A stretch of DNA of 64,000 nucleotides from a virus, in IMG/VR virus record IMGVR_UViG_3300042402_003469, positions 1 through 64,000 of that record; one strand, written 5' to 3'. Under the pieces are notes generated by a model. The model was not told the DNA's origin, ran no database searches, and saw only the letters and a program-made list of their open reading frames with translations. The translations under genes and the position numbers were made by a program. This document shows positions 25,758 to 32,953 of this stretch, piece by piece; the stretch's first letter is position 1; every line of letters starts with the position of its first letter.

Positions 25758-26798
25758 ATGGGATTTCCTAAACAAATAAAAAAAAATATTGAGTTAACTC
25801 CTTACAGAACTTTATATCCAAGAAGGGTTGAGTTATTGGATAAGATTAACGAACACGGAACTTATTTACCTAAATCAATATTACACGCCGATTTAGATAG
25901 AGGGTTTTTGGATTTTGTAAAAGAGGAATTAAAGGTGTCTGTTGAGGGTAAAGTAATACCTACAGTAGATATTATAGTTACTACTCAGAATTGGGCTCAG
26001 TTTACTCAAACTTGGAAATTCCAAGATTTGGATAAAAACGCAGCACCACCATTTATAACAGTAGTAAGAGCCCCTGAAATTAAATACGGTTCTCTACCTT
26101 CATTACAATATACTATACCTAATAGACGACAATTTTATTATGCGTCTGTACCAAGTTTTGATGGTAATAGAATTAATGTTGATGTATATAAAATACCTCA
26201 GCCAGTTCCTGTTGATATCAAATATTCTCTTAAGATAATTTGTAATCGAATGAGAGAATTGAACGCTCTTAATAAAACAATATTACAAAAATTTTCATCA
26301 AGACAAGCTTATCAAAATATTAAAGGACATTATATTCCAATTATTATGGATAATGTATCTGATGAATCAGTTATGGATATTGAGAAAAGAAAATATTACA
26401 TTCAAAGTTATGACTTTACTATGATGGGGTTTCTTTTAGATGAAGATGAGTTTGAAGTTAAACCTGGTGTTGAGAGAGTATTTCAAATATATGAAGCATC
26501 TAACAGTAACGGAGGAGGTAGAAGAAGAAAAAATTCTGATAACCCATCAACGTATGAAGTTAATGTGGAATTTTCAGATGAAAATACATTTGTCCTTAAA
26601 CGATTTTATGATAAAGTAGATTTAAGTTGGGTTTCCTCAGATAACGTTTCCAAGTACGAAGTCTATATTGACGGTGAGTATTATGGGTCTGATTTAACTA
26701 ATATTAAGGTAAACGGAGGTGACGAAGTTAAGTTTCAAATAATAAAAACCTATTCAAATCAGAGTTCTAATTTGAAGTTTACCGCCACCATAGTTTAA
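25758..26798 (+). CDS. gp15: Tail completion/sheath stabiliser, T4 gp15-like, with C-terminal Fn3-like domain
   Basis: The first 245 of 346 residues follow the gp15 plan: PRRVELLDKINEHG near the N-terminus and VPVDIKYSLKIICNRMRELN (about 153-172). Then come a segment resembling T4's internal loop and YYIQSYDFTMMGFLLDEDEF (about 215-234). gp15 caps the finished tail and docks it to the neck. After a Gly/Arg/Lys hinge (NGGGRRRKN), residues about 270-346 form an added Fn3/Ig-like domain (VDLSWVSSDNVSKYEVYIDG). It is close to the gp13- and gp14-like genes. The stop overlaps that of a convergent small gene by two bases. Confidence 0.75.
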   Translation: MGFPKQIKKNIELTPYRTLYPRRVELLDKINEHGTYLPKSILHADLDRGFLDFVKEELKVSVEGKVIPTVDIIVTTQNWAQFTQTWKFQDLDKNAAPPFITVVRAPEIKYGSLPSLQYTIPNRRQFYYASVPSFDGNRINVDVYKIPQPVPVDIKYSLKIICNRMRELNALNKTILQKFSSRQAYQNIKGHYIPIIMDNVSDESVMDIEKRKYYIQSYDFTMMGFLLDEDEFEVKPGVERVFQIYEASNSNGGGRRRKNSDNPSTYEVNVEFSDENTFVLKRFYDKVDLSWVSSDNVSKYEVYIDGEYYGSDLTNIKVNGGDEVKFQIIKTYSNQSSNLKFTATIV

Positions 26799-26965
26799 TT
26801 TTCTCCGTATATATCCTTTTTTTCTTTACAAGTTTCTAAAATTAAATTTTCAATAAACTTATAAATCTTAATACCCCTCTTATCACAATATTTCTTCAAT
26901 ATCTCGTGTGATTCGACTGAAATCTTAAGGTTTTTAATTTTTTTGGTTTCCTTGTCCATATCCAT
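26795..26965 (-). CDS. Small ribbon-helix-helix DNA-binding protein
   Basis: The 56-residue product starts MDMDKETKKIKN. An N-terminal strand (KNLKISVES) and two helices (HEILKKYCDKRGIKIYKFIE and NLILETCKEKK) match ribbon-helix-helix (Arc/CopG) repressors. I used the ATG at 26965; the longer frame to 27130 would add hydrophobic residues across the tail sheath promoter. It is the only minus-strand gene inside the tail module and lies divergent from the sheath gene. It may therefore regulate the sheath promoter or its own. Convergent stop codons overlap with the gp15-like gene. The target is unknown. Confidence 0.75.
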   Translation of the reverse strand: MDMDKETKKIKNLKISVESHEILKKYCDKRGIKIYKFIENLILETCKEKKDIYGEN

Positions 26966-26971
26966 AAGTAG

Positions 26972-26995
26972 AAAAAAGGCAGAAAAAAGTCTGCC
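26972..26995 (-). promoter_or_regulatory. Hairpin plus T-tract immediately upstream of the RHH gene
   Basis: On the minus strand GGCAGA and TCTGCC form a 6-base-pair stem with a 6-base loop, followed by TTTTTTC and then the ATG at 26965. It has the shape of a terminator placed in the leader, or a stabilising 5' stem-loop. Confidence 0.6.
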
Positions 26996-27000
26996 AGAAT

Positions 27001-27007
27001 ATAAATA
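27001..27007 (-). promoter_or_regulatory. TATTTAT box for the RHH gene
   Basis: On the minus strand it lies 5 bases before the hairpin at 26995-26978. Transcription from it would start at or within the stem-loop. Confidence 0.45.
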
Positions 27008-27044
27008 TGTTTTAAAAAGTAAAGTTTTTTGGTGTAAAAACAAA

Positions 27045-27051
27045 TATTTAT
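27045..27051 (+). promoter_or_regulatory. TATTTAT box for the tail sheath gene
   Basis: The box ends 33 bases before the ATG at 27085, within the 119-base divergent gap shared with the RHH gene. Confidence 0.5.
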
Positions 27052-27084
27052 GATTAAATAAATCTGAATAGAAATTAAAAAATA

Positions 27085-30000
27085 ATGGCAACAAACAGTA
27101 AAGTATTCGTGTCACCTGGAGTGTACACATCAGAAAGAGACTTAAGCTTTGTTACTCAAAGTGTTGGTGTTACTACATTAGGGGTTGTAGGTGAGGCTTT
27201 AAAAGGTCCCGCTTTTGAACCTATCTTCATTAGTAGCTACGATGAGTTCCAAACTTACTTCGGGGGAACGAACCCTGAAAAATTTATAAACACACAAATC
27301 CCTAAGTACGAATCGGCGTATATTGCAAAATCATATCTACAACAATCTAATCAAATGTTTATGACAAGAGTATTAGGTTTATCAGGATACGATGCGGGTC
27401 CTTCTTGGTCAATTCAAACAATTGCTAACGTAGACCCTACAACGATTAAGATGGATGAGGTTTGTGCTAGTGTTCCTAACTATAATGACAATACTTGTGA
27501 CATTACTTGTACAGGAGTGTCTCTTAGTTTTGACGTTGAGTTCACAGGTTGTAGTAACCAAGATGGTTCTATTACTTATGTAACTAATTTCCCTGATGAA
27601 ATTCAAAACATCATTAATAACCAATACACTAAATTCAATGGTGGTGTATCTACATTAAAATCGGATATTAACCAACAGTTATTATCCATTTTTGCACAAC
27701 CAAGTTTAAGTGGTACTTCAATTAACTATTGGGGTAGTATTGATAATATTGATTACGATATTTTATCACCTGTATTTACAGATGCTAATAACGTATTAAA
27801 CGTACCAAGTGTAAATGAAGCTGACACAGATTTTTCTTCTTCATTTAACGATTCTTGGTATTATTCATTATTTGATAATTTCAGTGGTGATAGTTATTCA
27901 GGTATGTCTTTTTGGACAGTAGTTTCGGAGTTAACTATGTTACCTAAAACAGGTACAACTACGACTACAACAACAACTATGAATATCACAACAACTACAA
28001 CAACTTTAAACCCTTGTGCAACAACCACAACAACTTCACCTATAACTACAACAACTACTACACAACCTGATTGTTTTACAGGTACACTTCACGGTAAAAT
28101 TTATTACTACACAGGTACTTCTTACAGTAACTACAATAATTTAATTGTGTCAACTTTAAGGTCAAGAGGTTTATCAACTTATGATACTACTAACGACGGA
28201 CCGACTTATGAAGTTAGTGCGTTAAGTGCGGTTACTTTAGACTTTACAGGTAGTTATTCAGCGGTTAAGAAAAACCCATTCGCACCATTCGCTATTAATG
28301 TTACAAATAATGAAGGTAAGACATTTGTATTTAAAACTTCATTACAAGAGTCAGACGCAACTTACTTACCAAAAGTATTTGGTGGAAGTAATTTCGCTAA
28401 ACCAAGAACTGAGGTTCCATTATTTGTTGAAGAAACATTCTCAAGTATGTTGAATTGGGCATTTAAGAAAGGATATATTAGAGGATTAAGAGCAGAATTA
28501 ATTTCTACACCAGAATCTAGAAGTAATATCTCTTCAAGTATTGGATACTATGGTGAGAGATATCAAACACCTGAATCACCTTGGTTGGTGTCTGAATTAA
28601 GAGGTACTAAAGTTTACAGATTATTTAAATTTATCTCAATAGCTGACGGTAATTCGGCAAATGACCAATTGAAAATTTCAATTATGAATATGTCATTTGG
28701 AAATCAAACTTTTGATGTTGTTATCCGTGATTGGTATGATACTGACGACGCACCAGTTGTGTTAGAAAAATTCACTAACTGTTCTATGGACCCTAATTTA
28801 AATAATTTCGTAGCTAAAAAAATAGGTACTGCTGATGGGGAATACGCGTTGAACTCTAAATTTGTAATGGTTGAAATAAATGAAGATGCACCTACAGACT
28901 CATTACCTTGTGGTTTCGAGGGTTATACTTTCAGAAACTACGAATCATCAAAATCACCATTCCCTGTTTATAAAACTAAATACGATTTCCCAGGAGAAGT
29001 TATTTTCAACCCTCCATTTGGATATAGTAATGGTCAAGATAACCCAGCAATTAGCGCGGGTGACAATGTAAGAAGAACTTACTTAGGTTTATCAACTGCT
29101 GCAGGTGCTGGATACGATTTAGATTTCTTCCAATATGTAGGTAAACAAAACTTAGGAACTACTTGTGACCCTGTATTACAAGATTGGTCTTATTTAACTA
29201 AAGGATTCCATATGGACTCAGGTGCGACTGTAGTTAAAATTGCTGACTTATTCGCTACTTCAGGTAGAACGGCATTTGCAGTTGGTGATGCTGAATTTAG
29301 AAACGACCCAACAAATGCAAATAACCCTTATTATAGATTATACGCGAGAAAATTCTCATTAATGGTTAACGGAGGTTTCGACGGATGGGACGTTTATAGA
29401 GAATACCGTACAAACTCCGATAGATTCCAAGTAGGTTCTTCAGGTTATTTAGCGGGAGCTTGTTACTCAGATAGATATCCAAACGCAACAGGTACAGGTT
29501 TGTTTAAACGTATCACTGTTGGAGATAATACTCAGGATTGGGCAAATACTGACTACTACGCATACCTATTAGGTCAAAAAACATTCTCAAACCCTGAGGC
29601 GGTAAACATTAATGTGTTTGTAACACCAGGTATTGATTATGTAAATAATAGTAACTTAGTTGAACAAGCAATTGAAATGATTGAGTACGATAGAGCGGAT
29701 TCATTATATATCTGTACTACTCCTGACTTTAATATGTTTGTACCTTCAACTACGGATTCATTAGATATGATTTTCCCACAAGAGGCGGTAGATAATTTAG
29801 AACAAACAGGAATTGATTCCAACTACACCGCGACTTACTACCCTTGGGTTTTAACTCGTGATACAGTTAATAATACACAAATTTACATTCCTGCGACTGC
29901 GGAAGTAACAAGAAACTTAGCGTTAACCGACAACATCGCGTTCCCTTGGTTCGCATCTGCGGGTTACACAAGAGGTCTTGTAAACTCAATTAAAGCAAGA

Positions 30001-30438
30001 CGTAAATTAACACAAGAAGATAGAGATACTTTATATGTAGGTAGACTTAACCCAATTGCAACCTTCTCAGATGTTGGTACCGTAATTTGGGGTAACAAAA
30101 CTCTACAAATTAGAGAGTCTGCTCTTGATAGAATCAACGTAAGAAGATTGTTATTACAAGCTCGTAAATTGATTTCAGCGGTAGCGGTTAGATTACTGTT
30201 CGAACAAAACGACGCGAAAGTTAGACAAGATTTCTTGGATGCGGTTAATCCTATCTTAGACGCTATCAGAAGAGACAGAGGTTTATACGATTTCCGTGTA
30301 ACAGTATCATCATCTCCTGAAGACTTAGATAAAAACCAATTAGTAGGTAAGATTTATATTAAACCAACTAAAGCGTTAGAATTCATCGATATTGAGTTCT
30401 TGATTACACCTACAGGTGCATCATTTGACAATATCTAA
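27085..30438 (+). CDS. gp18: Tail sheath protein, T4 gp18-like, enlarged
   Basis: The 1117-residue contractile sheath subunit is much longer than T4 gp18 (659). The N-terminus is typical: SPGVYTSERDLSFVTQSVGV, then GVVGEALKGPAFEPIFISSY. So is the C-terminus: ALDRINVRRLLLQARKLISA, VRLLFEQNDAKVRQDFLDAV and VGKIYIKPTKALEFIDIEFL. Those parts form the conserved contractile core. Between about residues 120 and 420 there is an insertion. It includes a Cys-bearing beta segment (CDITCTG, EFTGCSNQDG) and, at about 290-330, poly-Thr runs separated by MNI, LNPCA, SPI and QPDC. The insert should project from the tail surface. Because each tail has many sheath copies, any glycan or binding function there would be multivalent. 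The gene has its own promoter-like box and terminator. Confidence 0.95.
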   Translation: MATNSKVFVSPGVYTSERDLSFVTQSVGVTTLGVVGEALKGPAFEPIFISSYDEFQTYFGGTNPEKFINTQIPKYESAYIAKSYLQQSNQMFMTRVLGLSGYDAGPSWSIQTIANVDPTTIKMDEVCASVPNYNDNTCDITCTGVSLSFDVEFTGCSNQDGSITYVTNFPDEIQNIINNQYTKFNGGVSTLKSDINQQLLSIFAQPSLSGTSINYWGSIDNIDYDILSPVFTDANNVLNVPSVNEADTDFSSSFNDSWYYSLFDNFSGDSYSGMSFWTVVSELTMLPKTGTTTTTTTTMNITTTTTTLNPCATTTTTSPITTTTTTQPDCFTGTLHGKIYYYTGTSYSNYNNLIVSTLRSRGLSTYDTTNDGPTYEVSALSAVTLDFTGSYSAVKKNPFAPFAINVTNNEGKTFVFKTSLQESDATYLPKVFGGSNFAKPRTEVPLFVEETFSSMLNWAFKKGYIRGLRAELISTPESRSNISSSIGYYGERYQTPESPWLVSELRGTKVYRLFKFISIADGNSANDQLKISIMNMSFGNQTFDVVIRDWYDTDDAPVVLEKFTNCSMDPNLNNFVAKKIGTADGEYALNSKFVMVEINEDAPTDSLPCGFEGYTFRNYESSKSPFPVYKTKYDFPGEVIFNPPFGYSNGQDNPAISAGDNVRRTYLGLSTAAGAGYDLDFFQYVGKQNLGTTCDPVLQDWSYLTKGFHMDSGATVVKIADLFATSGRTAFAVGDAEFRNDPTNANNPYYRLYARKFSLMVNGGFDGWDVYREYRTNSDRFQVGSSGYLAGACYSDRYPNATGTGLFKRITVGDNTQDWANTDYYAYLLGQKTFSNPEAVNINVFVTPGIDYVNNSNLVEQAIEMIEYDRADSLYICTTPDFNMFVPSTTDSLDMIFPQEAVDNLEQTGIDSNYTATYYPWVLTRDTVNNTQIYIPATAEVTRNLALTDNIAFPWFASAGYTRGLVNSIKARRKLTQEDRDTLYVGRLNPIATFSDVGTVIWGNKTLQIRESALDRINVRRLLLQARKLISAVAVRLLFEQNDAKVRQDFLDAVNPILDAIRRDRGLYDFRVTVSSSPEDLDKNQLVGKIYIKPTKALEFIDIEFLITPTGASFDNI
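27952..28071 (+). repeat. Poly-threonine codon runs in the sheath gene
   Basis: Four to five runs of 5-7 mixed ACA/ACT/ACG/ACC codons are separated by short joints. They resemble the fibre repeats at 6482-6640, 21 kb away. Confidence 0.85.
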
Positions 30439-30447
30439 TACTTATAT

Positions 30448-30470
30448 GGTGGGGAGTAATCCCCACCTTT
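30448..30470 (+). terminator. Hairpin terminator after the tail sheath
   Basis: GGTGGGG and CCCCACC form a 7-base-pair GC-rich stem with a 6-base loop. Only a short TTT follows, so strength is uncertain. Confidence 0.65.
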
Positions 30471-30487
30471 AGCCTTTAAATTAAAAT

Positions 30488-31303
30488 ATGAAAAGAAGAA
30501 TAAAAGAAGGATTCACAGACGAAGGAACACCAGATTTAAAGTATTACGCTTTTGATTGGGATGATAACATTGTTACAATGCCAACAAGAATTATGGTTAA
30601 GTCGGATAAAGGTGAAGATATCGGTATGACTACCGAAGATTTTGCACATTATAGGTCTAAAATTGGAAAAGAAGATTTCGACTATAATGGTAACACTATT
30701 GTAGGGTTTGCTGAAGACCCTTTTAGAAATTTTAGAACACCAGGTGATAAAGCGTTTTTAGTTGACGCTATGTTGGCAAAACCAGGTCCTGCTTGGAGTG
30801 ATTTTGTAGAATGTATTAACAACGGTTCTATTTTTTCGATTGTAACTGCGAGAGGTCACAATCCTAAGACATTAAAAGAGGGGGTTTATAATTATATTGT
30901 TTCAGGATTCAATGGAATCAATAAAGACGAATTGTTAAAAAATTTAAGAAAATATAGAAATTTTACAGGTGAGAGTGAATTATCAGACGCTCAATTAATT
31001 AAAAGTTACCTTGATTTATGTAGATTCTATCCCGTATCTTTTGGTACAGGAGCTGAGGCTAATCCTGAAGAAGAAAAAGTTAAAGCTTTGGAGGAATTTG
31101 TGGGGTATGTTAGAGAACTTTCTTCAAAATTACACAAAAGAGCGTTCCTTAAAAATAAGGTGAGTAATAATTTTGTACCAACGATTGGATTTTCTGATGA
31201 TGACCTTAAGAATGTAGAAACAGTTAAGAAACATTTTGAAGACAAACCAGACAATATATTACAGACTTATTATACATCAGGAGGTGAAAAAGTTAAATAT
31301 TAA
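30488..31303 (+). CDS. HAD-superfamily phosphatase-like protein
   Basis: This 271-residue protein has HAD motifs. Motif I is YAFDWDDNIV (nucleophile D23, acid D25), motif II is SIVTARGHNP (T120) and motif IV is IGFSDDDLKN (D237-D239). This family removes or transfers phosphate groups. The region between motifs II and IV is a helical insertion of about 110 residues, larger than in minimal HAD enzymes. The N-terminus MKRRIKE|GFTDEG has an IKE resembling a prohead-protease site. It lies between sheath and tube genes. That is odd for an enzyme and raises the possibility that it is packaged or acts on tail assembly. The substrate is unknown. Confidence 0.8.
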   Translation: MKRRIKEGFTDEGTPDLKYYAFDWDDNIVTMPTRIMVKSDKGEDIGMTTEDFAHYRSKIGKEDFDYNGNTIVGFAEDPFRNFRTPGDKAFLVDAMLAKPGPAWSDFVECINNGSIFSIVTARGHNPKTLKEGVYNYIVSGFNGINKDELLKNLRKYRNFTGESELSDAQLIKSYLDLCRFYPVSFGTGAEANPEEEKVKALEEFVGYVRELSSKLHKRAFLKNKVSNNFVPTIGFSDDDLKNVETVKKHFEDKPDNILQTYYTSGGEKVKY

Positions 31304-31319
31304 TAAATTAATAATAAAA

Positions 31320-31414
31320 ACTAGAAATAATCAATAACTAGATATTTTCTAGTAGAAGATTACAGAATAAAAAAATAAAGTAAATACAAAAATTTTAAAG
31401 TTGGAAGTATTTAT
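31320..31414 (+). promoter_or_regulatory. Leader of the tail tube gene: AT-rich stem-loop and TATTTAT box
   Basis: The 151-base gap 31304-31454 has no gene. It holds a stem ACTAGAAA/TTTCTAGT (31320-31327 and 31346-31353) and a TATTTAT at 31408-31414, 40 bases before the ATG. The downstream leader is A-rich and has no Shine-Dalgarno sequence. Confidence 0.45.
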
Positions 31415-31454
31415 AGTAATAAATAAAAAACAAAATAATTAAAAATAAAATACT

Positions 31455-31943
31455 ATGGCTGATTTATTGATGAAAATGCCGATACCGTACGAACCGAAAC
31501 GTCAGAACCGATTTATCTTACGTTTTCCTTCTACATTAGGTATTAACGAATGGTTTGTAGAATCAACTTCTAGACCACACATTAAAATTAATCCAACTGA
31601 GATTCAGTTTTTAAATACATCAACATTCGTTGCGGGTAGATTCAACTGGGACCCTATTTCTGTTAAATTCCGTGACCCAATCGGTCCGTCGGCCGCACAG
31701 GCGCTTATGGAATGGGTACGTTTACACGCTGAGTCAGTTACAGGACGTATGGGTTACGCTGCGGGTTACAAGAAAAATGTCGACCTTGAAATGTTAGACC
31801 CAACAGGTGTTGTTGTTGAGAAATGGATTTTGGAAGGTACATTCTTAACTGACGTATCATTTGGTGATTTAGGTTATTCAAATGACGGTTTAGTACAAAT
31901 TAGTGCATCTTTACGTATGGACAGATGTATCTTAGTTTACTAA
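31455..31943 (+). CDS. gp19: Tail tube protein, T4 gp19-like
   Basis: The 162-residue length and pattern match T4 gp19 tube subunits: an early RFILRFPSTLGINEWFVEST and a central FNWDPISVKFRDPIGPSAAQ. The helical ALMEWVRLHAE and a closing beta pair (VEKWILEGTFLTDVSFGDLG, VQISASLRMDRC) complete it. Subunits stack as hexamers inside the sheath to make the DNA conduit. It has a long leader with a TATTTAT box and is followed by a strong terminator. That isolates it for high expression, as expected for an abundant structural protein. Confidence 0.95.
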   Translation: MADLLMKMPIPYEPKRQNRFILRFPSTLGINEWFVESTSRPHIKINPTEIQFLNTSTFVAGRFNWDPISVKFRDPIGPSAAQALMEWVRLHAESVTGRMGYAAGYKKNVDLEMLDPTGVVVEKWILEGTFLTDVSFGDLGYSNDGLVQISASLRMDRCILVY

Positions 31944-31982
31944 TACAATACTATTGATAAAAAAATACATACTACTATATTT

Positions 31983-32023
31983 AACCATAGGGACACTATA
32001 AACTCTCTATGGTTATTTTTTTT
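31983..32023 (+). terminator. Strong terminator after the tail tube gene
   Basis: AACCATAGGGA pairs with TCTCTATGGTT (11 pairs, one G-U) around a 10-base loop, followed by ATTTTTTTTTAT. The tail ends just before the next ATG at 32026. Confidence 0.9.
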
Positions 32024-32025
32024 AT

Positions 32026-32781
32026 ATGGATACAACACAACAATATGGACAACAAAACTTCTCTTTACCACACGATGTGGTAAAACTACCTACAGGAGGA
32101 GTATTTTACAAAAATAAAAAGAAATCGGTTAAGGTGGGATATCTTACCGCGGCAGATGAGAACATCTTAATGGCTGGTGACAGTATAGGTAAAGATGGTT
32201 TGGTCATTACGTTATTACGTAATAAATTATATGAACCTGACTTAAGACCTGATGAATTATTACAGGGGGATTTAGAAGCAATTCTAATCTTTTTAAGAAA
32301 TAGTGCGTTTGGACCTGAGTATAATATTACATTGACTGACCCTGACACTAACAAAAAATTTGAAACAACTATCTTATTAGATGAGTTATACATCAAAGAA
32401 ACCAAAGAAAAACCTAATGATGAGGGATATTTTATTGTTCAATTACCAAAATCAAATTCTACCGTAAAATTAAAACCGTTATCATTTGGAGAACTTAGTG
32501 AGTTGGATAAAATGGCTGACCAGTACCCTGTTGGGAGAATCGCCCCAAAACAAACTTGGAAATTAAATAAAATGGTTGTTGAAATTGATGGTAACTCAGA
32601 TGTTGCTCACATTACACAAACCATTGACTCTTTACCAATATCAGATGCTAAGTTTATTAGAAACTTTGTTGAGGAAAATGAACCAAGACTTGACTTAGTC
32701 AGAAAAGTTAACGCCCCGTCAGGAAAAGAGGTATATGCGAATATAGCCTTTGGGGTGGAGTTTTTTCGGCCTTTCTTCTAA
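32026..32781 (+). CDS. Tail/baseplate assembly chaperone, gp26-like (short form)
   Basis: This 251-residue frame resembles the T4 gp26 family (PF12322). It has LPTGGVFYKNKKKSVKVGYL, TAADENILMAGD, a helix with LLRNKLYEPDLRPDELL, GDLEAILIFLRNSAFGPEY and a C-terminal DAKFIRNFVEENEPRLD. In tail modules the gene before the tape measure normally encodes an assembly chaperone made in two lengths, as with lambda gpG/gpGT. Here too the tape measure follows. The 0-frame stops at 32779-32781, but the +1 frame continues as family-like sequence to 32926 (separate entry). No promoter box lies between the tube terminator and the ATG, so transcription may depend on read-through. Confidence 0.78.
   Translation: MDTTQQYGQQNFSLPHDVVKLPTGGVFYKNKKKSVKVGYLTAADENILMAGDSIGKDGLVITLLRNKLYEPDLRPDELLQGDLEAILIFLRNSAFGPEYNITLTDPDTNKKFETTILLDELYIKETKEKPNDEGYFIVQLPKSNSTVKLKPLSFGELSELDKMADQYPVGRIAPKQTWKLNKMVVEIDGNSDVAHITQTIDSLPISDAKFIRNFVEENEPRLDLVRKVNAPSGKEVYANIAFGVEFFRPFF
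32761..32769 (+). promoter_or_regulatory. Predicted +1 ribosomal frameshift site TTT TTT CGG
   Basis: In the 0-frame the codons are GAG TTT TTT CGG CCT. A tRNA-Phe on the second TTT can slip forward onto TTC while the presumably rare Arg codon CGG waits in the A site. This is the same UUU-CGN arrangement that drives PA-X synthesis in influenza A. The +1 frame is open from after a TAG at 32744-32746 to 32926. Confidence 0.7.
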
Positions 32782-32926
32782 TTATCGAGAAACCCAATCT
32801 TGGGAATATTATGTCTGTACTAAACACTTAAATGTTTCGTATACAGACTTTCTTTCTATGCCCGTATATCTACGGAGATATATAATTGACCAATTTGTTA
32901 AGGAAATTACTCCAAAAAATAATTAG
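32768..32926 (+). CDS. C-terminal extension of the gp26-like chaperone in the +1 frame (long form)
   Basis: Reading GGC at 32768 onward gives 52 residues ending at TAG 32924-32926. They include SWEYYVCTKHLNVSYTDFLS and MPVYLRRYIIDQFVKEI. The series of aromatic helix, SYTDFLSMP and basic helix looks like the C-terminus of long tail-assembly chaperones. It has no plausible own start except an internal TTG or a late ATG. Joined to residues 1-247 of the 0-frame it gives a 299-residue protein. It fills the otherwise gene-free gap up to the tape measure. Alternatives are a sequencing indel or a separate small gene. Confidence 0.72.
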   Translation, partial: GLSSNYRETQSWEYYVCTKHLNVSYTDFLSMPVYLRRYIIDQFVKEITPKNN

Positions 32927-32932
32927 TCAATC

Positions 32933-32939
32933 TATTTAT
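32933..32939 (+). promoter_or_regulatory. TATTTAT box before the tape measure gene
   Basis: It lies between the frameshift product's TAG and the tape measure, ending 14 bases before the ATG at 32954. Confidence 0.5.
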
Positions 32940-32953
32940 ATAAAAAATAATTT

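Noticed and set aside
26966-27130. Longer start for the small RHH gene
   Set aside because: The extension would be read through the hairpin, the promoter boxes and the first codons of the sheath gene, and it lacks similarity to RHH proteins.
31304-31454. A tRNA or structured RNA in the longest clear gap
   Set aside because: Only one AT-rich stem and a promoter-like box are visible; no cloverleaf or conserved riboswitch core.
32767-32836. -1 frameshift in the chaperone gene
   Set aside because: The -1 frame stops after about 22 residues without chaperone-like sequence; the +1 frame is longer and family-like.
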